Shown here in pieces: positions 7,819-16,795 of a stretch of 64,000 nucleotides of DNA. Below the pieces are notes generated by a model. The model did not search any database and had not been told where the DNA came from. It worked only from the letters and a program-made list of their open reading frames with translations. The stretch's first letter is position 1. The number at the start of each line of letters is the position of its first letter. Position numbers and translations under genes: made by a program. The DNA comes from Yaniella halotolerans DSM 15476 (GTDB lineage: Bacteria > Actinomycetota > Actinomycetes > Actinomycetales > Micrococcaceae): NCBI RefSeq assembly GCF_000420805.1, contig NZ_ATVQ01000001.1, forward strand, positions 1,364,001 through 1,428,000. The letters run 5' to 3'.

Positions 7819-9189
7819 CTACTGTTGCACCAAACTGGGCAAATACAAGATGAGGTCGGGTAGGAGGAAGAAGATCGCGATGAGTACGAGATCTATCAGG
7901 AAGAACGGCAGAATGCCCTTGAATACCGTTTCTGAGCGAACCCCCGTTGTCCCCGCCACGACGAAGGCATTGATGCCCACAGGTGGAGTGACCATTCCAA
8001 TCTCAATCAGTTTGACGATGAGTATGCCCAGCCAGATTGGGTCAAACCCGAACTCAAGAGCGACCGGCAGTAGCAGAGGCACAGAAATCATCAGCAGTGA
8101 TAGTGATTCCAGCACCATGCCAAGCGGGATCAGGCTCAACAAGAGGATGAGCATCGCCAGCTGCGGTGCGATGTTCCAAGACAGCACGGCCTCGGTGATC
8201 ATATTTGGCACCCGAGCCGCAATGAAGAACGAGGACAGGATCCCGGACCCGATCACGATGAAGAACACCATTGCTGTGGTCGAAGCGGTGTTCTGTAACG
8301 CGTTGGTGATGCCGTCCCAAATGCCTTTGGCGCCCTCTTTGCGTAGTTCGAACAGCAAAATGAGTACAGCGGCGATCGCGCCGAAGGCTGCCGATTCTGT
8401 CGCGGTGAAGATACCCGAGTACATACCTCCCAACACAATGGCGAACAAGATAGCGATGTAGACCAGCCCGCGCCACGGGAGTTGGCCCAGTGGGGACTTC
8501 TCCAGTCGTGCAGCGTTGATCTCGGTTGCTTGGTCTAGGGCATCCTGAACGTTGTCTGCGTCGACGACCTTCTCCCGACGTCGCATGCGCCATCCGGAAA
8601 ACATGATCAACAGTGAGTAGGCGATGGCAGACAGGATGCCGGGCACAATACCGGCGGCCAGCATTTCCGCAACGGAAACTTGAGCCAAGATGGCGTACAG
8701 CACCAGGAAGGTGGACGGCGGAATCATCGATCCCAACGTTCCTGCCACGGCAACCAGAGCAGTTGCCATGGAGGCAGGGTAACCAGCAGCGCGCATCTCT
8801 TTTACGGATAGGCGAGCCATGGTTGCGGCAGTACTAATCGATGAACCGGATACGGCCGAGAAGCCGGCAGATGCGGCAACGGTTGCGATACCGAGACCAC
8901 CTGGGAGTCGACCTAAGACACGGTCGGCAATTTTGAAGACGTAGGCCGCAACGTTTGCCCGAACGGCAAACATGCCCATCAAAATGAACATCGGAATGAT
9001 GGTTAATGAAAACGTCGCGGTTTCGGAGAACGGCACCGCCCCGAGTTCCAGGGTCGTGTGGTTGATTCCCCGTAGCGCAACCAGGCCGAGTGCGCCGGAA
9101 AGTCCTAGAGCTACTGCAACAGGTACCCGCAAGAGAAGCAGGACAAGCATGAGTAGTAGAACAATTGCGATGACACTACCAACAGTCAT
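7819..9189 (-). CDS. TRAP transporter large permease (DctM family)
   Basis: Polytopic membrane protein (456 aa, about 12 hydrophobic segments) that provides the Na+-coupled path of the TRAP system. Recognisable stretches are VPVAVALGLSGALG, the SGSSISTAATMARL motif, GTLGSMIPPSTFLVLYA, and near the end MVTPPVGINAFVVAG. A hydrophilic insert near residues 200-250 is somewhat long. The ATG overlaps the dctQ stop by 4 nt, so the two membrane subunits are translationally coupled. Confidence 0.93.
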   Translation of the reverse strand: MTVGSVIAIVLLLMLVLLLLRVPVAVALGLSGALGLVALRGINHTTLELGAVPFSETATFSLTIIPMFILMGMFAVRANVAAYVFKIADRVLGRLPGGLGIATVAASAGFSAVSGSSISTAATMARLSVKEMRAAGYPASMATALVAVAGTLGSMIPPSTFLVLYAILAQVSVAEMLAAGIVPGILSAIAYSLLIMFSGWRMRRREKVVDADNVQDALDQATEINAARLEKSPLGQLPWRGLVYIAILFAIVLGGMYSGIFTATESAAFGAIAAVLILLFELRKEGAKGIWDGITNALQNTASTTAMVFFIVIGSGILSSFFIAARVPNMITEAVLSWNIAPQLAMLILLLSLIPLGMVLESLSLLMISVPLLLPVALEFGFDPIWLGILIVKLIEIGMVTPPVGINAFVVAGTTGVRSETVFKGILPFFLIDLVLIAIFFLLPDLILYLPSLVQQ

Positions 9190-9767
9190 GATTTTCGTCC
9201 TCCTTCGATGGTTTCTGGAGTTTCGTTCTCCGTAGTTTCAGGCGTGGGTTCCTCTGCGAGTACTGCTTCGACTTCATCGGAGAATCCCATGGGTTCCTTA
9301 TGCGTTAGGCAGCGGTACAGATTCACCAATGCCACCAGGAGCAAAGAAATGAAGCCCAGGGTCAGGATCCAACGCATGGGATACATTGGCCACTGGACCA
9401 AACCGAAGCGGATTTCGCCTGCCTGCGTGGCCTGTACTGAGTTCAGTATGTTGGCGTAGGAGAGCCAGGCTGTGTAGAAGGCCACGAGTGCCCAGATAAA
9501 AATATTGGTGATCTTCGCCCATTTAGTGCTAAAGCGGTCGGTGAGGAGCGTGACGGCAACGTGTTCGCCATTGACGCCGGCCCAGGCCAGCCCGAAGGCA
9601 ACGGCCGTGACCATCGAAGTTTCGGCGATTTCGATCATGCCGGGCAGTGAGGCACCGGTGGCGTTGCGTACAAAGACGTCAATCGCGATCGCAATGACCA
9701 TTACTACGATGGCAACCGCTGAAAGCACGGCAAGCAAACGGGCTATACCGCGAATCAGTTTTTCCAT
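9186..9767 (-). CDS. TRAP transporter small permease (DctQ family)
   Basis: Small membrane subunit (193 aa) with four hydrophobic segments. It has the DctQ landmarks IDVFVRNATG, MVTAVAFGLAWAGVNGEHVAVT and QWPMYPMRWILTLGF. The C-terminal ~45 residues are an acidic, Glu/Thr-rich tail. I use ATG 9767 because AAGGAAA lies upstream; an in-frame start at 9806 would include that site. First gene of the dctQMP operon. Confidence 0.9.
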   Translation of the reverse strand: MEKLIRGIARLLAVLSAVAIVVMVIAIAIDVFVRNATGASLPGMIEIAETSMVTAVAFGLAWAGVNGEHVAVTLLTDRFSTKWAKITNIFIWALVAFYTAWLSYANILNSVQATQAGEIRFGLVQWPMYPMRWILTLGFISLLLVALVNLYRCLTHKEPMGFSDEVEAVLAEEPTPETTENETPETIEGGRKS

Positions 9768-10372
9768 GATGAGTTTCCTTTTGTGCTCGAGGTCTTCGTG
9801 GGGCACCGGTTGTGAGTGTAAAAATGCGGTGCCGCACGCTGTGTGGTGAGCTACTGCACAGCGATAGTGAAGCTGGGAGAAATCATATACGAAGCTATGC
9901 AGTTGTGCAGCGTGAGTAGGGCTTCCAGGCGCCAGCCACGACCAAAAACCAGCGAAACGTGTGACAGCTCACACCAATCGTAAGAGGCGGGACGGGGGCG
10001 TGATGTCGAACTCGGTCGACTGCGATCTGCGACATGTTGCACTTTTACCCGATTGGCGCGCTTGAAATCTTCTGCATCCACACCTGCGAAGCTAGGCGTG
10101 TTTTCTCTCAGAGAAATTTGCGCAGCCCAGGACAGTACATAGTGTTGTGGCGAACAATGCGTGGTGTGGGTGTCGCTGCCGTGGCGATGAGGCGTGAAAC
10201 ATGGGCGACAGGCCAGGATGACGAGGAGCCTTCGCAATCTGCCGGCCGCACTGTGATTTGGTAAACTCTGGTTGTAACTGTTCTCGACCCAATTACCAAC
10301 GTGCTGCGGGTGCGAGAACCTTTCTATGTTGCGGGACTGTTTGATGCAGTCCCCGTGGGAGAGATGAATTTT
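9768..10372. other. 605-nt divergent intergenic region (TRAP operon / purA)
   Basis: No convincing gene. Near the TRAP side, TGCGG-TG-CCGCA (9825-9836) is a short palindrome upstream of dctQ. Near purA there is a weak -10-like TAAACT (~10262) followed by two inverted repeats (see the purA leader entry). A long minus-strand open frame (9851-10699) crosses into purA antisense, matches nothing I recognise, and is treated as chance. Confidence 0.5.
10280..10353 (+). promoter_or_regulatory. structured purA leader (two inverted repeats)
   Basis: GTTCTCG (10280-10286) pairs with CGAGAAC (10313-10319), and GGGACTG (10333-10339) pairs with CAGTCCC (10347-10353) around a 7-nt loop. The second hairpin ends just before the purA ribosome site GGGAGAG. 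The layout would suit leader control or mRNA stabilisation, but no T-run or known riboswitch core is visible. Confidence 0.3.
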
Positions 10373-11665
10373 ATGCCAGCAATCGCAATCGTGGGAGCCC
10401 AGTGGGGCGACGAAGGCAAGGGCAAAGCAACCGACTTGCTCGGCGGTCGCGTTGACTACGTCGTCAAGCCAAACGGCGGAAACAATGCCGGTCACACCGT
10501 CGTTGTAAACGGTGAAAAGTTTGAGTTGAAGCTTTTGCCGGCCGGAATCCTGTCGCCTCAGGCAATCTCTGTGATTGGTAACGGGGTGGTCATTAACCTC
10601 GAGGCCCTGTTTGAAGAAATTGATGGTCTTGAAACTCGCGGACATGACACCTCGCATCTGCGCATCTCTGCTGACGCTCACTTGGTGGCGCCTTATCACC
10701 AGACTTTAGACAAGGTCACCGAGCGTTTCTTGGGCAAGCGTGCCATCGGTACAACGGGGCGAGGCATCGGCCCGACCTACCAGGACAAGGTCGCTCGACT
10801 AGGCATTCGAGTTCAGGATCTCTACGACGAATCCATTCTGCGTCAGAAGATTGAGGGCGCGCTGCGTCAGAAGAATGAGCTCCTCGTGAAGCTCTACAAC
10901 CGCCGTGCTTTCACCGTTGACGAGATCGTCGACTACTTCATGGACTATGCCGAGCGGCTGCGCCCGATGGTTGTTGACTCGGTTCGGATCCTCAACGAGG
11001 CGCTCGACGACGATAAAGTCGTCCTCATGGAGGGCGGCCAGGCCACCTTCCTCGACGTGGACCACGGAACCTACCCATTCGTCACGTCGTCCAACCCCAC
11101 CGCCGGCGGTGCTTCGGTCGGTGCAGGTATTGGTCCAACCCGCTTCACTCGCACCATCGGTATTGTGAAGGCCTACACCACACGTGTTGGTGCCGGACCG
11201 TTCCCAACAGAACTGTTCGACGAGATGGGCGACCAGTTGCGCACCACCGGTGGCGAATTCGGCGTCAACACCGGACGTCCACGTCGTACCGGCTGGTATG
11301 ACGCTGTGATGGCACGGCACGCTGCCATGATCAACGGGTTTACCGACTATTTCGTGACGAAACTCGATGTTCTGACTGGCATCAAAGAGATTCCCGTGTG
11401 CGTCGCCTACGACGTCGACGGCGTTCGCCACGACGTTATGCCGATGACTCAAACTGACTTCCACCACTCCAAGCCGATCTATGAATACTTCCCCGGCTGG
11501 GATGAAGATATTTCTGGGGCCCGCAGCATTGAAGATCTGCCGAAGAACGCCCAGGACTACATCACCGCACTGGAAAAACTTGCTGGTGTGCGCATTTCCG
11601 GTGTGGGCGTTGGCCCGGGCCGCGATGAAGTTATCCAAGTTCGCGATCTAATCTACGAAGACTAA
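10373..11665 (+). CDS. purA: adenylosuccinate synthase
   Basis: PurA (430 aa) joins IMP and aspartate with GTP hydrolysis, the first committed step to AMP. The N-terminal GTP-binding and catalytic block is [19 protein letters not shown] (Asp and His of the active site follow in [11 protein letters not shown]). Other family motifs are [38 protein letters not shown] followed by TSSNPTAGG, and [12 protein letters not shown]. The ATG at 10373 has GGGAGAG upstream; a longer frame from 10301 adds residues not found in the family. thrC follows after 4 nt, so the two are probably co-transcribed. Confidence 0.97.
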   Translation: MPAIAIVGAQWGDEGKGKATDLLGGRVDYVVKPNGGNNAGHTVVVNGEKFELKLLPAGILSPQAISVIGNGVVINLEALFEEIDGLETRGHDTSHLRISADAHLVAPYHQTLDKVTERFLGKRAIGTTGRGIGPTYQDKVARLGIRVQDLYDESILRQKIEGALRQKNELLVKLYNRRAFTVDEIVDYFMDYAERLRPMVVDSVRILNEALDDDKVVLMEGGQATFLDVDHGTYPFVTSSNPTAGGASVGAGIGPTRFTRTIGIVKAYTTRVGAGPFPTELFDEMGDQLRTTGGEFGVNTGRPRRTGWYDAVMARHAAMINGFTDYFVTKLDVLTGIKEIPVCVAYDVDGVRHDVMPMTQTDFHHSKPIYEYFPGWDEDISGARSIEDLPKNAQDYITALEKLAGVRISGVGVGPGRDEVIQVRDLIYED

Positions 11666-11669
11666 CGCT

Positions 11670-13091
11670 ATGCAATATGTATCCACTCGCGGCGGCATGA
11701 AGCCGTCCAACTTCTCTGACGTCCTTCTTGAAGGACTCGCACCCGACGGCGGGCTGGTCGTCCCGCAGACCATCCCAACTGTGGACGTCGAAACGCTTGA
11801 GTCCTGGCGCGAACTGTCATATGCGGAGCTCGCCACCGAGGTCATCGGCCTGTACTGGACCGACATCCCGCGTGAAGACTTGGCCAAACTGTGCCAGGCA
11901 GCCTATGGGTCCCAGTTCAAAGCTGAAATGGTCGTCCCATTGACGCCGATCGATCAGATGTCAGCGCTCGTGGATCTCTCCCAGGGTCCCACACTGGCGT
12001 TCAAGGATATGGCGATGCAATTCCTCGGCGAAGCGCTGCCGTATGTGTTGCAACAGCGCGGCCAGACCCTGAATATTCTCGGGGCCACCTCGGGCGATAC
12101 CGGATCCGCTGCTGAATATGCGTTCCGGTCCAAACCGAACATCGGTGTGTTCATGCTGTCACCAAAGGGGCGGATGTCTCGCTTCCAGCGCGCACAGATG
12201 TATACGCTCACCGATGACAACGTGCACAATGTTGTCATCGAAGGTGTCTTCGACGATGCACAGAACCTCGTTAAAGAACTCAACGGCGACCTCGAGTTCA
12301 AAGCGGCCAATTCGCTGGGCACCGTCAACTCAATCAACCTCGGCCGACTGATTGCCCAGTGTGTCTACTACTTCTGGGCCTGGCTGCGCGTCACCAACGG
12401 TATCCCAGCCGACCAGCGCGAAGGCTTTGGTGTTTCATTCGCCGTGCCGTCTGGCAACTTCGGCAATATTTTCTCCGGACAGTTAGCCCGCCAGATGGGG
12501 CTACCCATCGATACGCTGGTGCTGGCCACCAACGAGAACAACGTGTTGGACGAGTTCTTCCGCAGCGGGAAGTACGAGCCACGCTCGGCCGACAATACGC
12601 TAGCGACGTCGTCACCGTCGATGGACATTTCTAAGGCTTCCAACCTGGAGCGTTTCGTCTACTTGGTCATGGACCAGAATCAAGAGCAATTGGCGAAAGC
12701 TTGGGAGCAGCTCGACGCGACCGGAACGCTTGACCTGTCCGAACAGCAGCCACGCTTCGACCAAGAATTCGGCATGGTCTCAGGTACCTCAACACACGAG
12801 GACCGTGTTGCCACAATTCGCGCGGTGTATGAGAAGGCAGAAGTCGTGATCGACCCGCACACCGCGGATGGTGTGACCGTCGCAAGGGGGTACCAGAGAC
12901 CCGGTCATCCCATGCTCGTGCTCGAAACGGCCAAGCCAGAGAAATTTGGCGACATCGTCAATGAAGCACTGGGCTTTGAACCGGAGTTACTGCCCGAATT
13001 CGCCCAACTTTTGGAATTAGAACAGCACACCGTAGAAATGGGCGCTGACGCCGAAGCGCTGCGCGATTACATCGCACAGCATCACGTGTAA
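11670..13091 (+). CDS. thrC: threonine synthase
   Basis: PLP enzyme (473 aa) that converts O-phosphohomoserine to threonine. It opens with the family sequence MQYVSTRGGMKPSNFSDVLL and has the PLP lysine in GPTLAFKDMAMQFLG. The phosphate-cradle GATSGDTGSAAEYAF and VPSGNFGNIFSG are intact. It is the longer (ThrC type 2) form seen in Proteobacteria and some Actinobacteria. The ATG lies 4 nt after the purA stop. Two terminator-like hairpins follow. Confidence 0.96.
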   Translation: MQYVSTRGGMKPSNFSDVLLEGLAPDGGLVVPQTIPTVDVETLESWRELSYAELATEVIGLYWTDIPREDLAKLCQAAYGSQFKAEMVVPLTPIDQMSALVDLSQGPTLAFKDMAMQFLGEALPYVLQQRGQTLNILGATSGDTGSAAEYAFRSKPNIGVFMLSPKGRMSRFQRAQMYTLTDDNVHNVVIEGVFDDAQNLVKELNGDLEFKAANSLGTVNSINLGRLIAQCVYYFWAWLRVTNGIPADQREGFGVSFAVPSGNFGNIFSGQLARQMGLPIDTLVLATNENNVLDEFFRSGKYEPRSADNTLATSSPSMDISKASNLERFVYLVMDQNQEQLAKAWEQLDATGTLDLSEQQPRFDQEFGMVSGTSTHEDRVATIRAVYEKAEVVIDPHTADGVTVARGYQRPGHPMLVLETAKPEKFGDIVNEALGFEPELLPEFAQLLELEQHTVEMGADAEALRDYIAQHHV

Positions 13092-13152
13092 TTCAGATTC
13101 ACAGGGTTTAGCCAGGCAACTCCCTGACGGGCTCAAGGTCCATATGTTTATC

Positions 13153-13183
13153 CTAGAAACACCTCAAGGTGTGAGTGATAAGT
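13153..13183 (+). repeat. hairpin leader repeat, copy A
   Basis: Contains CACCTCAAGGTG (mini-hairpin) and the 19-nt stretch CAAGGTGTGAGTGATAAGT (13165-13183), which recurs with one mismatch at 13309. It abuts the thrC terminator. Confidence 0.5.
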
Positions 13184-13215
13184 AAAGCCCCGACCGGTTC
13201 TCCGGTCGGGGCTTT
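13184..13215 (+). terminator. thrC terminator
   Basis: Perfect 14-bp stem AAAGCCCCGACCGG / CCGGTCGGGGCTTT with a TTCT loop, about 90 nt past the thrC stop. The flanking A and T runs make it a canonical intrinsic terminator. Confidence 0.9.
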
Positions 13216-13292
13216 ACCCTTTCTGCAGCCCAGAAAAACTCTGAGGATTTATACAGGAACTTTCAAGCGTTTCTCAAAGATCATTTCTTAGA

Positions 13293-13327
13293 CTAGGGAG
13301 CACCTCTTCAAGGTGTGAGTGATGAGT
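13293..13327 (+). repeat. hairpin leader repeat, copy B
   Basis: CACCT-CTTCA-AGGTG hairpin and CAAGGTGTGAGTGATGAGT (13309-13327), one base different from copy A, again just before a strong terminator. Confidence 0.5.
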
Positions 13328-13330
13328 GAT

Positions 13331-13359
13331 CAGGGCCCCGGTACAAAACCGGGGCCCTG
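13331..13359 (+). terminator. second terminator downstream of thrC
   Basis: Perfect 12-bp stem CAGGGCCCCGGT / ACCGGGGCCCTG with loop acaaa. It is not followed by a clean T-run. The 128 nt between it and the MFS stop at 13488 show no gene. Confidence 0.7.
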
Positions 13360-13487
13360 AGTCGTTAGCACCTAGGCCAGTTGGCCGTCTCTTTGGCGGT
13401 CGGTAAGCTATGTTTCAGGGCCTTGAGGGTTCGGCCGTGACGAGGCACCGCAGGGAGATGGAGTGCCGTCCGGGATCAAAACGAAGC

Positions 13488-14729
13488 TTAGCTATTTGGG
13501 GCCTTCGACCCCGACGTGAGAATCAATGTGCAGGCAATCCCTAGCGCAGAAAAGCCTACGGTTACCCACCACGAGGAGTTCCACGAACCGGTCACCATCA
13601 CCACCCATGCAAGCAATGAGGGCCCAAAGAAATTCCCGACATTGAATATCTGCTGCATGAGTCCTATCACTGCTGCGACGGAGCCTTCAGGTGGAGCAAG
13701 ATCGACGGCAAGGCGACTCAGTAGTGCGGGCACCGTGCCACCGATCATTGAGAAGAAGATGGCACAGAGGAGCTGTCCTGCTAGCCCAAGCGCTGTGGGT
13801 TTCCAGTCAATCGAGAAAAATAATAGCGATGTGATGGCCATGATCATGAATGTAGCGACGACAATGTGTCGTATCTGGATGCCATTGCTCAGGAGTCGCC
13901 CGGCTATGAGCGCACCGATAACGTTAACGCCGCCGACCACGGCAGACAATAATGCTGCCTGGAGGGGAGCGATGTCGGCGGCAGCGAACACGGTTGGAAG
14001 GAAACTCATAACAGCCATCCACTGCAGAGTGTAGGAGGCAAATGTAAGGCCTGCTACCCATGGGCGCCAGGTCCTGACCGTCGTCACAATGCGGTGCCCC
14101 GAGTTTCTCATGAGATTTTCTGCAGGTTGATGCGGATCTGGATCAGTCGATCGCAACAGCGGGATGATCAGGAGCAGTGTGAGCACTGCTAGGACTACCC
14201 ACAGAAGCCGCCAGCTGAGCACTTCCAATAACAGGCCACCTGCAGCAAAACCCACGATGGTGGCGGTGCCTTGAAATGCCCCCCAGGCTGAGAGCGCCAC
14301 GTTCAGCTGGACGGGAGCGCAAACGCGACGAATGAGGGCGGGGGCGAGCACTGTACATAGCAAAAACCCAATACCCTCAATGCCGCGATACAGCATAAGG
14401 AGGCGGATCGATGTAGTGGTGGCACCAAGGAATGAGCCAGCGGCTAGAAGCAATAATCCCGCGACGATTAGACGGCGCAGGCCGGCCATTTCTCCGCCCC
14501 ACGCGACTAGCAAGCCTCCGACCATGCTGGCGAATTGAATGATCCCCAGCAGCAGGCCCGACGTCAGGAGGCTCATGCCGAGCTCTGATTCGAGTGCTGG
14601 CAGCGCTACGGGCAGTTTCCAGATGTGGATCGCAGCCATGACACCCGCGGTGACAACGGTCAGCCAAGCGCTGTTCGAGTGAACCTGTCGCGTAGCCGCG
14701 TTATGGGAAACTGTAGTCGGTTGGACCAA
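13488..14729 (-). CDS. MFS transporter (CynX/NimT-like)
   Basis: Twelve-segment major-facilitator carrier (413 aa), best matching the CynX/NimT-type branch. After a short polar N-terminus come hydrophobic helices with VGGLLVAWGGEMAGLRRLIVAG, the loop 2-3 region, and WGAFQGTATIVGFAAGGLLLE. I place the start at TTG 14729 because GAGGAG sits 7 nt upstream; a longer frame to 14828 would run into the divergent promoter and an IclR-type box. Divergent from the IclR regulator, so it is a likely target. Substrate is inferred to be an aromatic or organic acid from context only. Confidence 0.82.
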   Translation of the reverse strand: MVQPTTVSHNAATRQVHSNSAWLTVVTAGVMAAIHIWKLPVALPALESELGMSLLTSGLLLGIIQFASMVGGLLVAWGGEMAGLRRLIVAGLLLLAAGSFLGATTTSIRLLMLYRGIEGIGFLLCTVLAPALIRRVCAPVQLNVALSAWGAFQGTATIVGFAAGGLLLEVLSWRLLWVVLAVLTLLLIIPLLRSTDPDPHQPAENLMRNSGHRIVTTVRTWRPWVAGLTFASYTLQWMAVMSFLPTVFAAADIAPLQAALLSAVVGGVNVIGALIAGRLLSNGIQIRHIVVATFMIMAITSLLFFSIDWKPTALGLAGQLLCAIFFSMIGGTVPALLSRLAVDLAPPEGSVAAVIGLMQQIFNVGNFFGPSLLAWVVMVTGSWNSSWWVTVGFSALGIACTLILTSGSKAPNS

Positions 14730-14789
14730 TGAAGCACTCCTCTGTCTCTGGGATGATTGTGCCGGGAAAGCTCCCTGCGCGACGACAGC

Positions 14790-14808
14790 TATCCGTCTAA
14801 TGGAAAAC
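14790..14808. promoter_or_regulatory. IclR-type box 1 (MFS/IclR intergenic)
   Basis: TATCCGTCTAATGGAAAAC has a right half (ATGGAAAAC) identical to box 2 at 15686; the left half is degenerate (ATCCGT for TTCCAT). It lies between the divergent MFS and IclR genes, where autoregulation is expected. Confidence 0.5.
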
Positions 14809-14855
14809 TGGTAGACAACCACGTACAATCAAGTGCGCGCTAGAAGGAGTGTGCT

Positions 14856-15647
14856 ATGGCGAATCCCCGTCCTCGTCATCCGCGACGCGAACCCCAAGAT
14901 GGGGCGACTAAAAACGATACGGTAACGGCTCGGTCTCTGGCATTGCTGGGGGCGTTTGGTCCTGGTCGAACGCGATTGTCACTGAGCGAGATGGCTAGGC
15001 GAGCGAATCTGCCGGTTTCTACGGCGCACCGCTTGGTCACGGAGCTCGTGACATGGGGAGCCTTAGAACGAGTGAATAATGAGTACGTCATCGGTCAGCG
15101 ACTGTGGAAGCTCGGGCTCTTAGCGCCCATTCGCCAAAATATGGCCGAAATTGCCGCGCCCTATATGCAGGACGTGTTGTTCGTGACGCATAACGTCGTG
15201 AATCTTTTTGTGTTGGAGGGCAGCCGCGTGCTCTTGCTGGAGCGAATTTCCGGGACGCGTGTCGGTGCGCCATTCCGTAAGGTAGGGGACCCTCTGCCGT
15301 TGCACGCGTCCGCGGCTGGCAAAGTTATGTTGGCTTTTGCTGGGCAGCAGCTCATGTCACAGGCTACCAAAGATATGGTGCGTCTGACCGAGCACACCTT
15401 GATGACGCCGCAAGATTTGCGGGTAGAGGTCGAGGCTGTGAAGAAAGCCGGATACGCATTGTCGAATCAAGAAGTCGGCATGGACAACTACGCGGTCGCC
15501 GTCCCAGTACTGGGCCCGATGGGTCAAGCTGTTGCAGCACTCGGCGTCGTGCACCAGGTGGCACCTTCGGTTGGTTCCGTTGTCCCCGTGCTGCGGATCG
15601 CAGCACGGGGGATAGCCAGAAGCTTGAGTACCGTGGAGAGCTTCTAG
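14856..15647 (+). CDS. IclR family transcriptional regulator
   Basis: IclR-type regulator (263 aa). The N-terminal winged helix-turn-helix is at ~25-80 (RSLALLGAFGPGRTRLSLSE, then ARRANLPVSTAHRLVTELV). The C-terminal effector domain has the usual MQDVLFVTHNVVNLFVLEG, RISGTRVGAPFRKVGDPLPL, HASAAGKVMLAF and NQEVGMDNYAVAVPV. IclR proteins commonly respond to aromatic or carboxylic acids and bind TGGAA/TTCCA palindromes. Three such sites lie in this region. The ATG has AAGGAG upstream. Probable controller of the P450, SDR and aldehyde-dehydrogenase genes. Confidence 0.92.
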   Translation: MANPRPRHPRREPQDGATKNDTVTARSLALLGAFGPGRTRLSLSEMARRANLPVSTAHRLVTELVTWGALERVNNEYVIGQRLWKLGLLAPIRQNMAEIAAPYMQDVLFVTHNVVNLFVLEGSRVLLLERISGTRVGAPFRKVGDPLPLHASAAGKVMLAFAGQQLMSQATKDMVRLTEHTLMTPQDLRVEVEAVKKAGYALSNQEVGMDNYAVAVPVLGPMGQAVAALGVVHQVAPSVGSVVPVLRIAARGIARSLSTVESF

Positions 15648-15685
15648 CTGGATCACATCAAGATATGATCCGAATCATAGAATTC

Positions 15686-15704
15686 TTTCCATTAGATGGA
15701 AAAC
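15686..15704. promoter_or_regulatory. IclR-type box 2 (upstream of reductase-P450)
   Basis: TTTCCATTAGATGGAAAAC is a near-perfect palindrome (TTTCCAT-TAG-ATGGAAA) about 95 nt before the reductase start. It has the TTCCA/TGGAA half-sites typical of IclR operators. Confidence 0.7.
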
Positions 15705-15797
15705 AGTTCTTGCTGTGATGTGGAGTACTTCTAATGTTGACTCAAGTTCATTGCCCCGTCCGTCTGGGGCGGTCCCGATGAAAAGGAGAGCTAGAGC

Positions 15798-16778
15798 GTG
15801 ACTATCACTGCACCATCCAAGGCCCCCGCCACGCTTGACACCGTGATTGAGTCGGCTGAAAAAGTTGCCGATGAAGTTCTCTCGCTGGAGTTGCGCAAAG
15901 TAGATGGTACTGATTTCCCTGCTTGGGAACCTGGAGCACACATCGACGTACACCTTGGCGACGACCTGATCCGTCAGTATTCGGTGTGTTCGACTCCTGA
16001 CGATCTGTCGGTTTTGAAAATTGGTGTTCTGCGCACGCCAGACTCCCGTGGTGGCTCAGCGTACGTTCATGAGCATCTCACCCCAGGAACTGCGCTGACC
16101 ATCTCAGCCCCACGCAATAACTTTCCGCTCCTGAAATCTCGCAAGTATCTCTTCATTGCCGGCGGTGTTGGCATTACGCCGATGATCCCGATGCTGGAAC
16201 AAGCAGAAGCTGAAGGCAAGGAATGGGTCTTGCACTATGGAGGCCGCTCCCGAACCAGCATGGCGTTCGCTGATGAATTGCTGGCCAAATACGGCCCAGA
16301 GAAGATATTGCTGTATGCCAATGATGAAGATAACGGCCTGGACCTGAACGCCGTCCTCGCACTACCCCGTGCTCACATGCTCGTCTATGCATGTGGCCCG
16401 GGTGGCATGCTGACCGCTATTGAAGAACTTTGCATGGGTTGGCCCCCGGGCGTGCTGCACACCGAACGTTTCGTGGCGGCTGAACTTGGCGCAGCATCCA
16501 GCAGCGAGCCATTTGAAGTTGAGCTTGCTCAAACTGGTGGCAGCGTCAAAGTCCAGCCAAACCAGTCTATCGTGGACGCTGTTGAAGAGGCCGGTGCGCG
16601 TGTCCTGTCGAGCTGTCGCGCTGGACTGTGCGGCACATGTGAAACGCGCATTATCTCTGGTGAACCAGAACATCGCGATGCTGTCCTGACGCAGGAAGAC
16701 AAAGATGCCGGTGAAGTCATGCTGGTCTGCGTTTCCCGTGCTGCTGCTGGTTGCAGTCGTTTAGTACTTGATTTGTGA
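15798..16778 (+). CDS. PDR/VanB-type oxidoreductase (flavin, NAD and C-terminal 2Fe-2S)
   Basis: Reductase of the phthalate-dioxygenase-reductase family (326 aa), passing electrons from NAD(P)H through flavin and a 2Fe-2S centre to an oxygenase. Flavin motif RQYSVCSTP is at 59-67, the nucleotide-binding AGGVGITPM at 121-129, and the plant-type ferredoxin domain at the C-terminus with Cys273, Cys278, Cys281 and Cys311 (SCRAGLCGTC...VC). PDR members use FMN. The start is GTG 15798 after AAAGGAGAG. The P450 follows after a 17-nt gap, so this is its likely redox partner. An IclR-type box precedes the gene. Confidence 0.93.
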   Translation: MTITAPSKAPATLDTVIESAEKVADEVLSLELRKVDGTDFPAWEPGAHIDVHLGDDLIRQYSVCSTPDDLSVLKIGVLRTPDSRGGSAYVHEHLTPGTALTISAPRNNFPLLKSRKYLFIAGGVGITPMIPMLEQAEAEGKEWVLHYGGRSRTSMAFADELLAKYGPEKILLYANDEDNGLDLNAVLALPRAHMLVYACGPGGMLTAIEELCMGWPPGVLHTERFVAAELGAASSSEPFEVELAQTGGSVKVQPNQSIVDAVEEAGARVLSSCRAGLCGTCETRIISGEPEHRDAVLTQEDKDAGEVMLVCVSRAAAGCSRLVLDL

Positions 16779-16795
16779 TTCACCGAGGAGCTTTT

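Noticed and set aside
9851-10699. 282-codon minus-strand frame over the purA leader and 5' end
   Set aside because: Antisense to purA for much of its length, no recognisable domain, no good ribosome site; purA explains the openness.
10799-11638. 279-codon antisense frame inside purA
   Set aside because: Complementary to conserved purA motifs; a shadow.
13360-13487. tRNA or small structured RNA downstream of the second terminator
   Set aside because: Some short inverted repeats, but no T-loop or CCA-adjacent acceptor arm, and no paired cloverleaf.
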